Assembly: GCA_963970005.1 (NCBI GenBank)
Contig: CAXAMN010021573.1
Location: 147,259 to 211,258 of the forward strand
DNA length: 64,000 nucleotides
Direction of reading: 5' to 3'
Source: Durusdinium trenchii
Lineage: Eukaryota; Sar; Dinophyceae; Suessiales; Symbiodiniaceae
Shown here: positions 33,111-46,172 of the stretch, one piece after another
Layout of the letters: every line of letters begins with the position of its first letter
Position numbering within the stretch: position 1 is the first letter of the stretch
Position numbers and translations under genes: made by a program
The notes under the pieces: model-generated
The model's database searches: none
What the model was told of the DNA's origin: nothing
The model's input: the letters and a program-made list of their open reading frames with translations, nothing else

Positions 33111-33381
33111 GCCCAAAGCAGCCAGTTTCCGCCTGCAACAAGAAACGCTGTCTTTGGGAAAATACGCCGTAACAGCATGTGTTTGAGGCAAGTATTTGTG
33201 ATGTTTCGAAGATTCATGGATATTTTTCTTCCAGAAAAAGCCAAGCTAAGGCATCGTTGCAGCACACACATCAAACCCAACAGAGTTAATATAACTAATA
33301 ATAATATATGTGACCAATCCAAAAACAGGTCTTTGGACCCTTTTGAGACCATTTCAAAAACAAACCGACTTGCTTCCAGCC
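33111..33381 (+). repeat. 275-bp dispersed repeat, copy 2
   Basis: Partner of 32122-32396. It is followed at 33474-33543 by several GGAGGCCATCGCT units, so the repeat and the short units may be parts of one larger element. Confidence 0.7.
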
Positions 33382-33473
33382 TTTCATCGCTCTTCGCATC
33401 ACTCTTGCACATCGCGAGGCATGGGGAGGTCATGGGAGGTCCTTCTGTAATTTTAAGTCCTATTTGCCTAAGC

Positions 33474-33543
33474 TGTTGGAGGCCATCGCTTCTAGGTTGT
33501 TTGCCATCGCTCTTAGGAGGCCATCGCTATTAGGTTGGAGGCA
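33474..33543. repeat. GGAGGCCATCGCT tandem repeat
   Basis: Three or four imperfect units, one with TTGTTTGCCATCGCT in place of GGAGG. Confidence 0.6.
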
Positions 33544-36500
33544 AAAGAAGATGGTTTCAGGGGTCAAAAAATAGGCATATACACCAGAGGTTCAATGTTT
33601 ATCCTGTGCACCGTGCACCCAAACTACCCGATGGTCCAGTCAGGGCAATCGACCGGCTCATTGATGGATTTCGACCAATGGAGTACTGCTCGTCGACTAG
33701 TGAACCCATATCGTCGACGGCCAAACTTGACAGGACTTCCGACAAGGCACTAACCAAGGACTTCCAGAAGAAGTGAGAGTGAGAACATCTGCTGAAGGAA
33801 GGGCGCAAGGGCCGTCCAAGAGAGGTCCAGTGATCTTGCAAGAGCCCTAGTTAGGACCCTTCAAGCAGTGGCACTTTTCGTTCACATGCTACTTGTATAT
33901 ATAGGAATCATTCGCCATAGCCTACCGGACCCAATCAGATAATCAGGATCTGCTAACCAGCTATCTCGTAGCCTTCCCAGCTTCCTCCCAGATGCTCCCA
34001 GGCTCCCGCGCGTCGCCAGCGACGAGCTGAGCCTCCCCAGCGAGGCGCAATTTTGCGAGGCCTCGCCTCCAAGGGCGGCGGCAGCGGTGACCGGGCCGGG
34101 CTCCTTTGTGGCCTGGTGGGAAGGGATTTGGGTGGAAGAAAGAAGTGCAGAAGTCGGGCAGAAAGAAGGGAGGAAGATGGAGGAAAGGGAGTCCAGTCAT
34201 GAGCAATTTGACCTCCTTGGTGATGACTCATTGGAAGTTCTGGGGTAGTTTCAAGATGTTTCAAACGTTTTCAACTCATTTTCACACGGAGCAGCGTGTA
34301 AACAGAGTGGGAGATGTTGTCACAGCGTCAATCGGAAGTTCAGGAGAAAGTTCAGGAGAATGGGTGGGTCATGGAAGCCAGGCATGTTGCACAATTGATC
34401 CTGTCTCATGTCCCCTCGAAACCTTTATCCCAGTTGAGTTCGACGATGTTTTGCTTCAGTGAAAGTACAAGAGGTGCCCAAAAATCAGGTGCCCAGATTT
34501 CAGACATTTTGAGACCAAGGACATCATTCATAACTTATAGTAGCGTTCGGACGCTATTATGTAGGTGGATGCCAAGCTTCTAGTAGGTTGGAGGCCATCG
34601 CTTGTAACAAGAAGCTACTTCTTCTCGCAAGGGTATCATATGTTGTTTTAGTTTAAATCTAGTTTAATTCTTATTGTTACTAGTAGTAAGGCACTTGTTT
34701 CTAATAGTTTTTTTGTTACTACTAGTAAGGCACCTGTTGCTACTAGCGATGCACCTTTGACTCTCAGACTCTCAGGGTTGACTGTACTCTTCCAGACCTT
34801 TCACCGAAGACACCGAAGAATGAAACGGACCCGACCCCTTCTCGCAAGCAGCATGGACGTGCTTTCGACCACCTGCTGTTGGTATTCAAAGAAGGGTCCT
34901 TTCAGTGGCCATGCTATCCACGTAACTATGGAATCCATGGAACGTGGGTCGGAGTTGAAGCTTTTGTGCTTCCTTTCGCATGAAAAAACGAGAACTGTGG
35001 GACCTACCCGATAACAGACACTCTTTTCAGGAGTAATCGAAGAGGAGCGTTGGGGCACCTGTCCTGCGGTTGGGGTAGGTCGATGGGGGTCTAGCTACCT
35101 TCTGAGGAAACACCCTGCCTCCTTTCAATGTTGAGGACACGTGAGGAAACCCTTGAGACCTTTTGAAGCCTTTTGAGGAGTGCCAAGTGCTGATGGGCCG
35201 ATAGGTGGTCACAGGCTAAAGAAGCTGGGCCCCAAACCTGGAAGTGCCAGGTTTCCCTTCACTTAACCCGAAATGCTTAGGTCGAACTTCAAGCAACCTG
35301 ATGCCGATGCCCATCCTGAATGTCAGACCTCCGCCCTCGGGCCTCTCTCCAAGACCTTGGTCGCTCTATGATTCCAGATCACGGCCCGTTCTTGCGACGG
35401 GCTTGTCGCTGGACGCGGTGCATGTTGGACGACGCGGCCCATCGCGGTGCATCCTCCCAGTTCGGCCAGATGTGACTCCCGTGGTGGGAGAGTTCGCTCC
35501 ACGTGTCTCGGACTGCGAGCTGAAGATGCCGAGCTGCCCGCTGTGAGTGAGGATCGTCTCCGAAGACTGGTGGTTTCAGAGACTATGTTCAACCTTGAAA
35601 GACTTGGGATGATTGAATCTGATCAGATTCATTTGGCTGACTTGAAATCTCCATGACTGAACCCAATGGCTGACGAATCTCTTTATATAAAGTGAGTTGA
35701 AACCACCAACCGGAGTGTGAAAAACGTCGACCATCTAGTGAGGTCAGACCCTCAGAGTTTGGCCGCCCTAGCCTTTCGATGACAGGGAGGGATGGTCAAC
35801 ACACTCCTTGCCTAGCCCAACCGGTCCATCAGTTGGAGATCAAGGATTCCTTCTGTGTGCCCTTTCTTTTATTTTTAGGTCATTCAGCAAATCCACCGTC
35901 ATTAGTTTTGCGCACTCCACAGAAAGTAGCTAAAATAATATGAAACACTTAAGCTGAAACGTTGCGGTTATGAGTATGAGTATGAGCCTCCAAGTCTAGA
36001 CTTTTGCTCGAGGGTTCTTGTGCGCTTGTTTCTGAGAGTGAGTCTTGGGGTTTTGAGATTGAGAGAGGTGTTGACACGAGTGGACAACTTCAGCTGTGAC
36101 TAGTCTAACACCTACCCAATTATAGTGGATATAACCTTTATAACCCTTTGGGGGATGGGTTTCCCCGCTACAGAAAAAGGTTATCCTTTATGTTCCTCTC
36201 AAACTGAGGGTTTAGGGTAAGAGCTTTAGCTCTGAAAAGCTGTGATCTCAACATGTAGGTCATAGTCGCTCGCAAAACGCCCAGTGGTTCACTCGCAAAC
36301 ACCGAGCATAAGCAACCATGGTTGCTTGGCACTCTCATGGCTGGGGCTCTAGAATTACACGATACATTTTACGTGTATTTTTACGTTCATGTAAATTCCC
36401 GTATACGGACGGGATGTCTATTGGCAGGGTTGAGGGGTATATACAATGTATCATCCTGTATAGATATGCCAGTCACCAGGCACCAGGGAGACCCAAAAGT

Positions 36501-39500
36501 CTCTGATCAACCGGAGCGAAGACGTACGTGGTGATCTTGGCGTGTCAACGCGGCACCACCTGGCGCGGAACCGTGGGACCAAAGCGGGAGAGACAGGTTT
36601 GGTGGGAGGATCCTGGTCTATGGAAGTCTTTCATGAGAGCCCAAATAGCACTTCTATTGTTTGGGGTGGGTACCTCCGATTTGACCTGCGTTGGCAATCA
36701 ACAGTTCCAATCTTGACTCCTAGAGCTCCTAATCTGATCTTTCTGATCTTCAGATGCAGCATGGAGAGTCTGCCCACTGATCAAGAGACAAGGAACGTCA
36801 CGGTCACCGAAACTGGAGCGTCATGGCACCCCAGGGACCACGAACGAACAGAGCAGACGCCCCCAGGTCCATGGTCAAGCATGTCAAGCTGCGGAGGTCA
36901 AGAGTTCCAGGTGCCTTTTTTCCACGACCAGTTCGTACTTTTCATGGTCTTCGGAGACCTGAGATTCAGGAACTTCCACTGGAAGGAGAAGCACCGTCGT
37001 TCCACGATGTGGAACAGGTCGACCAGGTAGTATAATAGTATGTGGATGCTACGAATGGATCCTCCGGGTAGGTCAACGACTCGGGTAGGACGAACCGACC
37101 CGTCGTCCGATCAGCGAATGAACGCCTGGGAGGGAACCTCGGTGAGAGAACCCGCAGCTGGGGAAAGAGGGGTGTTTTTGATTTTGTGTTGTGGTTGCTT
37201 CTTTTCAAGTAACTCCATATTGAGTCAATCCTCTATATTGAGTAGATATCCATAATGAAGCTTAATTATATTGAGTATAGTCCATAGATTGGTCGTTTCA
37301 AGGCATTTTCTCCACCAAAAAGGATCCAACATGAACGCTTGGAGGATTTCCAAGATCCCCCGACGATATCCGGCTGTCTGGAGACTTTCAATTTCTCAGA
37401 AGGTTTTGGAATTCGATAGGACATTACTATACTAAGACTATACTATGCTATGCTATACTGAACAATACTGCCCTCTTTGGAGCCAAATAAAAACCCTATG
37501 TCTATGGACCAAAAGATCCTTCATGACCAAAACAAAACACTCAGGGCCCAGACCGGAACTCTACACGACCACCGACCACCAGTCCGACCGCCGACCACCG
37601 TGAGGAGCTGGAAATCCCCAAGCTCAAGGGCGCCTGTGGTGAGGTCGTCGGGATGCCCAGCCGATGGCGATCCGAGAGTTCACCCTCCGCTCCGGGACCA
37701 TCCGGTGTGTGGCTTCGGCCTCTGGGGGCGGTTTGGACACGAGTGTGGCTTGGTGTTTGATACTTACCAAGATGCGCCCTCTCCCAAAAAAAAACATGAT
37801 AAATGAGTGTGCATACAACTTTTTGTTGTTTTCGTGTTTGATTTTGTTTGTCCCATGACAAGTCATGAATGTAATGTGTGTGTTTTTTGGGTTGTAATCG
37901 ACCCGGACAGAAGCGAGCAAGGTACTGTAGTTTATGACTCGCACGTCTTTGTGGAGATGGCTTCCATGTGATGACTTCTAAGAACCCGAGTTGGGGTGAC
38001 TTGCTTTTTTTGAAGCATCAGATTAGATTGTCTCATGGTTGGAATTCAAGCGTTGCCAGTAAGATGAGATCAATACGGGTGAGTCCACCAAGAGTTGTTG
38101 ATGTGACTGTCTCAGATCAGTGGATTCATGTTGAGTGGTGACTATTCTATTTTACATTAAATGATATTGTAGTTTTATCAGTCTTTCCTTTTCCCCTCTT
38201 TGTTTTTCTTATCTGTATCTATTGGTATTTTGGAAATCATTACATTTAGAAGTTACATCAGATTAATGTTGTTTTCTAATTCATACTGGATGTCCACACA
38301 TCGTCGTCCGTTCCAAGAACACCATCTTTGCAAACCAAAGGATTGCAACGGGAGATGGACCAGATTGCAAGACGTTCCTCCGGTCCCAAGGGTGAAATGC
38401 GTGAGCACTGATTCCAAAAACACGGGGGTGCGGGGGTGTTCCCAGGAGAACTCAAACACTTTTGCAAACTGCAAAGAACAAACATGCAGTTTAAATTGAA
38501 GCTAAGAAGACCTAATTTTTGACCATTTGCCGAGCATAGACGAGAAATCCACTCATCAACTGGCTAACTTGGTGGTGTTTAAGACTGCTAAACAAGAGCA
38601 TTTGGCCTTGGTGTTCTAAAAATTGTTGGGTGCTTCGTTGAAGCCATTCTCCCACTTGGCTAGATGTTCAGATCATCTTCTACATCTTCAGCCCGATGTC
38701 AGGATCAGTTGGTCTGTGGCTTGGTCTCCGCGATCGACAGCTACTTGGGTCGTAGTGCTCGTCGTCGCGAAGCGTGACCTGTGGATTGGACGGACGGACC
38801 GGCAGGTTCGGGTGGAAGATCCGGTGTCTAGCGGAATTCATGGAAGATCAGAGAATCCATATTTGGGGATGGAGGATGATGGAGGAATCTACTGGTAGAT
38901 CATGCTGTTTGGGTGTCCTGGCTGGACTTACCCTACACTAGTTAGGAATCTTCAGACAGGACACCTATTGCAAACCGGTTGGAGGGCTCGCTGTGATTGA
39001 TCCTGATGGTCGATTTGTAGAGACTCCAGAGTAGAAGCACTGATCCTCTCATCGTGTTATATAGCATACCATTGCATGTTGCAAGGTCCGGAGTTGATTG
39101 CAATCGATAATTTGCGCGTTCCTTTTTCATTGTATAAGCTGCTTGGACCTATACCATCTCTACAGCCCTAGAATCGAAGTATGTATTCGTAGTACTGTCG
39201 CTTCCCACCGCTGCCAAGTTGGGCTTCGGAACAGACATAACACCATGCACCTCGAGCCCCAAGGTCAGGACGTCCCACCGTCAGGACGCTGAAAAGACAA
39301 GAGAAGACAACGACAGACCTCGGTGAGGTGTGATGAGGTGTGACATGTCGTCATGTCGTGCATTCAAATCGACCCCAAAACCAGTATACCCCAAAACCCA
39401 TTGGGCCACGGGTGTCTCCCTACCGTATAGTACCGTATTGTGCGTGACGCACCCCTATCACTCCCGATCACTGGGGGGGTGCAAACCGATCGAGGAAGAC

Positions 39501-40721
39501 CTGAGGACCTGAGGTGTTTCATCCCAGGCAGCACCTTTTCTCTTCAACGAAAAACAAATGATTCTCAAAAATGCAGTCCCATTGGTCAGAGCTTAAAGAC
39601 CCTTCTGTTTGGGCAAAGGATTCTCTACCGCCTGGCGCCACCCTCTCTCTCTCTCTCTCGCTTCCTCCCTGCCTCCCTTCCTTTGTTTTGAGAGTCCAAA
39701 GATTAAAAGGTTTTCAGGGGATCTGATCTCGGGAATTTCCCTTGCTTTGCTAGGGAAAAGTATAGTCTTTGGACTATTAGGGTTTCCGGCGGGATCCACT
39801 GCCACCGTGTCGGGTTCAGTACGACTGGAAACCATGCTTGGCGCCTACATCAAGGTGTCTCCCTGTGAACAAAAACAGGTTGGCAGTGCTTGGAGTCTCA
39901 GTTCGTTCCTCAACCAAGAAACGGGTAGTAGAAGTACCATGAAGTACCTGTTTTTGTAGGGTCATCCACGGTCATGTCCCATTTTTGGTACCCAAAAACG
40001 AACGCTCCATCCATCTCGTTTGATCGTCGCCTGAGGCCTTCGAGAGCACGTGGACCAGCTACGGGGCTCGGACTTGCGTCGGGGGCACCCAGGAAGGCCC
40101 CGGCCTTTGCCGTCCGGCCAAGGGCGACGGGGCGGGTCACGAAGTCGGTCGCCGGGAGCGTCCGAGGTCGGTCGCCGGGAGGGCCCCTGCCGTTCGAGGA
40201 GTCTATAGCCTCGGAGGTGAGGAACAGGGTGTCCGAAAAATCGCGGGGCGAATGGAAGGTCCTGGTACTTTCTTGTTCTTCCTATGTTAACTAGCTGGCA
40301 TTTCCCACCCAAACCTGAGGAAGTTTTTGTTATTTTTTTGGTAGAAATCCAAGAAAGGGGTTGATATGTTTTGCTTACTGCCGTTCACTCGAGTGGCTGG
40401 GGTGAAGAGAAAGTTTCAGCTCGATGCGTGGACTTGCCCCGCCCGTCCACGACCCCCCCCGGTCGCATGCACGCACCCCGATCGGGAAAGGTTATATAGA
40501 AGGGGTTGGAGTAGAAAGTCTTGTAGCGTGGGGTCACGTTTTTCTTTTTGCAGTCACTTTTTCTTCAACTTCATTCCGTAGCTGCTTGGTTGGCTCTGAA
40601 AGAGATCGGTGCCTGGGTTACCCAATAATTTGTCGCGATGGCCTTTTACCAAGAGTTGCCGTGAGCGACACGCATTCAATGTGACTTTCTGAATCTTATT
40701 TGTTTTCGCCTTTGGCTAAAG

Positions 40722-40845
40722 GTTGCCGTGACTGGGACGCGTACTTTCTTAATCTTTGCTTTCGCTCCTGATGGAAGAGCGCCGTGAATATCTTGAATAT
40801 CAAGAAAACAATTGTGAGGACTTCGTTCTACCTCCAATATAGATC
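40722..40845 (+). repeat. 125-bp dispersed repeat, copy 1
   Basis: Shares with 45598-45721: TTGCCGTGACTGGGACGC, CTTTGCTTTCGCTCCTGATG, GAAGAGCGCCGTGAATATCT and GTTCTACCTCCAA. A partial tandem relative (GAGTTGCCGTGAGCGACACG) lies just upstream at about 40655. Confidence 0.7.
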
Positions 40846-42604
40846 TTCTGAGCATTCGTCATGCTGTTCGGCTGAGTGATGGGCTGCATTTTGAGTATCG
40901 GCTATCGCGGAGTGTACCTGTTTGTTTTCGTTCTTCCCCAACGTCAGGTGAGGGCTGTTAGGTTTTGACGTCAGCATTCCTGCCTCCTCCTTCTCCTCCT
41001 CCGCGAGGGATCTGGGATCTCAGTGTTCCTCGCCGGACCTCTCCCGATCGCAGTGTTCCCCGCCGGACCTCGACCGCAAGCATGGTGAGAAATGCGTTGG
41101 AAGGGAAAGCAAACAAAAGGAAAGGCAAGCAATTTTGCCAAGGCGCTTAACAAGCATCTTGGAAAGGAAAGCGAAGAAAAGGAAAGGCACGCAATTTGTA
41201 AATACCTTTGTCCTCGTCATTTAGAAATCTCTTTTTGATCAGGGAAGCGAAGACAAGGAACAGAATGGTTGGACTGTTCAATGTTGAATTGCAATGGGAA
41301 GCGTAGTGAAGCGCCATGGTGGGGATTACTCGAAGTAAAGTAGACACAGGTAAAAGACAATGTCGTCACTTTTGTTGAGGTATTGCTACTTTGCTTTGTG
41401 GGGAAGGCTCTGCGGAAAGTGATCTTTTACCCAAACACAAGCGAACTGTGTTGGTTGGAAAGGAGCTTACTTTTAGGTTGTATGCTGGGGCTCTGTTCGA
41501 AAGATGTTTTAAACCGGTACTGGCAATCCATAAGGGGTTGATGTCAGGTCTGGATAGTCTTAGTCAAAACGCTAGCTGAACGCAAGAAGGTCCAACACAC
41601 CACAGCCTTTGCGTTGCAAGAAAGTGGAGAGAGGTTGGGCGCACAGGCTTGCTGAAGTAACTAAATATTTTGCTTAGGTCCTGCAAGCAGTTCACAATGG
41701 ATTTTCCAATACAAGTACAGGAAGCAACAAAGTCATTTCCAGCCTTTGCCAGTGCAGTGCAGTTCGCAGGGCTGCTGCCAGATGTCTGTTGTGGTAGTGC
41801 GTGCTTTGCTGGCTCCGCCTTTCCGCCACTGTCTAAGTCTAGGCTTTGCATAGTTTTCTTGGTTTGGGGTGAGCGCTTTTGGACCTCGCCCGGATCTCGC
41901 CCAGAACCACCATCCTCCAGCTGCTTGTGTGCTGCTGCGACTGCTTGGCGGCTTCCACACTGTAATTGGAACTTTTTGATACAAAGCCCAAGCTTGCATT
42001 CAATCAGTAGAAAATCTGTAAACGCCTTGTAAGCGGGAGCCTGATGTGACCCGATCGGGTCGGGCCACTACATGCAGATTAGCCCTTTTCAAGTCACCTG
42101 ATGTAATTAAATTGACAGAATTGGCACGGCGTTCCATTGGGATTGACTGACATGCAGCAAGTAGATGTAAATCAATCAAACCCACACTCTTTTAGAACTA
42201 GCGTTCCATTGTTTTTTGCACTCTTTGGCTTTGCTTTTGGGGAGAAATCTCGTTTCGGTATCAACGATCCATTGGGATCAGCTCCCGGGGGTGACTGGGG
42301 GATGACTTCTTGGAAACAGCGTTGCCGTGGTGAATTGGCATGGAAATAGTGGCCAGGGACGAAAGTCAAGTTCCTGTAGTTATTTGTCTGAAGGCTTGGT
42401 GTCTTCCTCGTTCCTCTGGGGCGTGCGTGAACCTGAAGACCACACCGTCGTGTTGGTGTTGAAGGTTCATTCGCTCAGATTTTTTTCGCTCAATTGCCAT
42501 AAAAACAAAAAGAGGTCATGGCAGATGTCCCACAGATTCTTTGGGTTCTCCGATATGTCCTGGAGGTGTGAGAACCTTATAGCTAGTGGAAAGCCGGACA
42601 CCGG

Positions 42605-43093
42605 GTGGTTGACGGAAATGCAGACTTCTTCCACAAGCAAATGTGGGTGGGGACAGCGGACTTCTTCCGCAGCCTCATACGCGGACTTCTTGTGGGTTCA
42701 TCGGGTGGGTTGGTCCACCTTGTGCATCTTCTTCCACAAGCGCCATGTTCAAACTGTCAAGTTGGACTTCAACTGAAGTACCGGCGAAGCAAACACCCGA
42801 CATGTGGACCAGGGCAGAGACATGTGGACCATGCTCTCTATGTGGGTGCAGGTTGGTCCTTGCGCGATCTTGTGGCCGTTTCTAAGCTGGGGCCGCTTTT
42901 GGAGAATGAGCAGCGATATTACAGGGCTTCAGCAGATTTGCCTGCAGATGTGGTTGGCTTGGGTCAGACAAGGATTGAAACACAATGGTTGAGCAGCGTT
43001 CTAACATTGTTTTGTGTTGGCCGTTGCATGTGCCAAACATGTCCCATGTCAGTTGAAAAGCAGCAAACAGCGTCAAGAGGTGACTGGCGGTAG
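42605..43093 (+). pseudogene. Possible upstream remnant of a multicopy gene
   Basis: An open frame of 162 codons with mixed quality. CTTCTTCCACAAGC occurs twice (about 42626 and 42728). The stretch from about 42880 reads with protein-like character. It directly precedes the better-supported piece at 43189-43755 and may be part of it, interrupted by introns or decay. I recognise no domain. Confidence 0.3.
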
Positions 43094-43188
43094 ACAATGT
43101 TTGTAGGAGATCTTGCGTCTGCAACAACAAGACTGGTGAGAGCCGGCTGGAAATCACTCACCCTCAGCAGCCTCCAAACCGCCTGCAT

Positions 43189-43755
43189 GTGGTCAGTGAC
43201 CGTGGCTCAGTTGGTTGGCAGATGTGGTTTTGGCTTTTCCCTCATTGTGGAGTGGTCGGTAGCTTCCAGTGGGATGAGCCCCACAAAGATTGGAGTTCTG
43301 TGAACGCCGCTTTGGACAGCGCCGGCCTCAAACCATTCCGCCTTTGCCTGACAACCCTTCTGAACCTCGCATCAGGTCCATGGAAAGGGGCAGCTATGTT
43401 TGGGAATTTGTCTGGCTCGGCTCAATCATATTTTTCTTCTTCTACACCTGAAGATCCCTTGTTCCAACATTTCTATGACAAGCTTGCTTGGGAGCAAGCA
43501 TCTGGGGCTCCTTTGTTTGGAAGTGATGACAGCCTTCGCACGTTGCGGGAGCAGATGCAGGATTGCCCTTTCTGGAACAAAAAGGGGGACTTGGTGAAGA
43601 GTTGCCGGTGGTTTTCGCTCTCGGGAAGAGTTCTTGCCTTGGTGGTGGACTGTGGCCCTCCAGCTGGTCCACATGTGCATGAAGAAGAAGAAGATTGTGC
43701 ATCGTCATTCTCGGCTACAGGTGCTTGTTGCATCTTCTCTGCAAGCCCTACCTGA
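43189..43755 (+). pseudogene. Fragment of a dinoflagellate multicopy protein family, part 1
   Basis: The reading is protein-like (FRLCLTTLLNLASGPWKGA, DPLFQHFYDKLAWEQASGAP, KKGDLVKSCRWFSLSGRV) but there is no ATG at its start, so it is an exon or a fragment. From memory it resembles a high-copy dinoflagellate-specific family of unknown function; this could not be checked. The piece at 46173-46740 looks like the next section of the same family. About 2.4 kb of repeats lies between them, either as a large intron or as insertions into a dead copy. Confidence 0.45.
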
Positions 43756-43965
43756 TACAATTCAAACTTATGGTAGAAGCTACTACTTGAAACTATGAGA
43801 TGTTCGTTTTCTTTTCATCACTTGTCGAGTAGCTCTTCTTCGATCCCTTCTCCTCGATGATTCAGACAGCGCCCTGGCTTCGCCCTGGGTTGTCAGGTTT
43901 GGTGATGCACCGGTTGATGCACCCTCCACCGTTTTTTCAGCCAGCGAGCGCCGACTGCTGTGTGT

Positions 43966-44341
43966 GTGTGTGTGTCAACCCCTGTTCCGAAGGGTGCTTA
44001 CACGCAGGGGGCTGGAGTGTGCTTCAGATGTCTCCAGCCAATGAAGACGCATCTGTCGCACAGTGACATAGTTCTGGGACGCCAGAACTACGTACCTGCT
44101 TTCTTCAACTGACAAGCTGTCCACTCTCGCTTTTTGTTTCCATGGTGTTTCATGATACTACCCCCAAACCTTTTCCACCACGTTTCTGCAGCTGCACCGT
44201 GCATTTAGTGATTTCTGCAGACTTCAAAACAGTTTGTTCAAAAATCTACAAGTTTTGCAGACTCTTCTCTTCACCTTACAGTTCTTCACCTTCCTTCCCA
44301 TCGTGGCAATTGAGTTAACTGAAAACCAATGTCAGAGTGTG
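43966..44341 (+). repeat. About 376-bp direct repeat, copy 1
   Basis: Aligns nearly end to end with 45107-45486, with a few single-base differences and small indels. It begins in a GT microsatellite, continues CAACCCCTGTTCCGAAGGGT, and ends AACCAATGTCAGAGTGTG. The two copies flank about 765 bp of unrelated DNA. No reading frame is conserved. Confidence 0.85.
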
Positions 44342-44480
44342 AGCCGCTCAGTCTTCCCACTTGGGTGCTGGGTGTGATCCCCTTCAGTGGGGCGCCGAAG
44401 CCATGCCGGAACTCATTGTTTTCCACTTTCCTAACTGACTCCACGTTTTCCACTTATATAACTGAATTAACGGAGTTTCG

Positions 44481-44564
44481 AGCCGCCGGGCTATAAACGA
44501 TGGAATACCATCAACTTGCAATCGCAGCCGCCGGGCTAAAAAAGGGATTTGATAGCCGCCGGGC
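44481..44564 (+). repeat. Three AGCCGCCGGGCT words
   Basis: Exact 12-mers at 44481-44492, 44526-44537 and 44553-44564, each followed by an A/T-rich stretch (TATAAA, AAAAAAG, TAAAAAC). The GC core followed by an AT run recurs at 45- and 27-bp spacing. Confidence 0.6.
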
Positions 44565-45086
44565 TTAAAAACGGAAATTCACCCCACTTGAGGCAGGTCT
44601 CCCAACCCCCCCCCCCGCCGAGTTCTACTCCCTACCTAATTAGGGTAACAGGGGGAAATGGTACTCGGCACACTTGTGTGTCGGTACCTTTCCCTCTGTT
44701 GTCCCTTTTCTATTCGTCTCTACCCGGGCGGTTTAAGACTAAAGTCCCGCTCCCTAACTATTGCACGTAATTCGCTTCTGCTAAGTAGTCAGTAACTCTA
44801 GAGTGCTAAGTATTCATACACACACACACACGGACACACACATGTACATACACCTCCCTGCCCGCCCCCCCCCCGCTTTCCTTCTTGCGCTTTTGGTCGT
44901 TTCTTGGGCTTTCTCTCAGGCTTTTTGGGTTGCTCTTGAGGCTCGTTTCCCTACCCCAGTCAAGGGCTAAGTATTCACTTTTTCCTACACCTACCTTTCT
45001 CTCTTGACCTCTTAGCGCTGCTCTTTCTGCGTTTCTTTCTTTTGTTTCTAAGGCTTTTTAGGTACCTATTCAGGTTCTTGGCACGA

Positions 45087-45103
45087 GCGCCGCAAAGCGG
45101 CGC
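45087..45103. repeat. Perfect GC hairpin
   Basis: GCGCCGC-AAA-GCGGCGC: seven-base stem, three-base loop. It lies at the left edge of the second 380-bp repeat. A CGAGCGCCG start also precedes the first copy near 43944. Confidence 0.6.
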
Positions 45104-45106
45104 CGT

Positions 45107-45486
45107 GTGTGTGTCAACCCCTGTTCCGAAGGGTGCTTACATGCAGGGGGCTGGAGTGTGCTTCAGATGTCTCCAGCCAATGAAGACGCATCTGTCGCAC
45201 AGTGACATAGTTCTGGGACGCCAGAACTACGTACCTGCTTTCTTCAACTGTTGACAAGCTGTCCACTCTCGCTTTTTGTTTCCATGGTGTTTCATACTAC
45301 CATATACTACCCCCAAACCTTTTCCACCGCGTTTCTGCAGCTGCACCGTGCATTTAGTGATTTCTGCAGACTTCAAAAACAGTTTGTTCAAACATCTACA
45401 AGTTTTGCGGACTCTTCACCTTACCGTTCTTCACCTTCCTTCCCATCGTGGCAATTGAGTTAACTGAAAACCAATGTCAGAGTGTG
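45107..45486 (+). repeat. About 380-bp direct repeat, copy 2
   Basis: Partner of 43966-44341. Small differences include an extra TTG near 45249 and ATACTACC near 45297. Confidence 0.85.
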
Positions 45487-45597
45487 TGATGTATCCCCCC
45501 TAGGACCTGTGTGTGTGAGTGTCCTTTGTGGTCACCTTTTTCACTGTCTGGTTGTGTACTCACCAATAAATGCTTCATCTATAATTGTGGCTATAGA

Positions 45598-45721
45598 TTG
45601 CCGTGACTGGGACGCACGCTTTCTCAATCTTTGCTTTCGCTCCTGATGGAAGAGCGCCGTGAATATCTTCAAAAAAAATATTAACAATTGCGAGGACTTT
45701 GTTCTACCTCCAAAATAGATC
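45598..45721 (+). repeat. 125-bp dispersed repeat, copy 2
   Basis: Partner of 40722-40845, about 4.9 kb away in the same orientation. Differences are concentrated in an A-rich stretch near 45670-45685. Confidence 0.7.
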
Positions 45722-46172
45722 GTCCCTGACTCGACCATGACTCGACTTGAGTGCTTGCGGAGCTACTCGAATGGTTGCGGAGATTAAGCCTTCATAATCA
45801 TAGTCATAGTTGCGTGAACAGAAGAGGCTTTTAGGATCGCTTCACCCTCTCTTGGACTTCCCGTCACCCTCACTTTATCCTTGGTGCCACCCATCTGGAC
45901 CCAACTGTCACGGGGGCCAAGGGTTTCTTGCTGTGACTTAACAAGAAGATTCTAATTCGACAGCCGCCCAGGGAGGCAATATTTTTTCGCCTCGCCCATC
46001 TCTCTTCACCTATTTTGACATTTTTTGCAAAAAAGCCGCTGGGGGTTAGCGGCGCCAAGGTTGCTTCATTTTCTCAGCTTGAAGAGTGCATGGCGCAGAA
46101 TTTTGCCGCTGCGAAGAAGGCGATCGATTCCATTGCAAGGAGGCTCTGAATCGAGCGGTAGTAGATTGAAAG

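Larger units (their letters stand above)
17795..42300. other. Gene-poor repeat-rich DNA
   Basis: About 24.5 kb without a convincing gene. Frames are short, equally frequent on both strands and carry no motif I recognise. It holds dispersed repeat families (listed), CT/GA microsatellites (27343-27365, 32623-32640, 39644-39660), TA tracts (25005-25150) and small tandem duplications, for example about 21845-21878, 25609-25643 and 28028-28075. No RNA gene was recognised. Confidence 0.55.

Noticed and set aside
36195-36220. GGGTTTAGGG telomere-like word
   Set aside because: A single occurrence with no tandem array.
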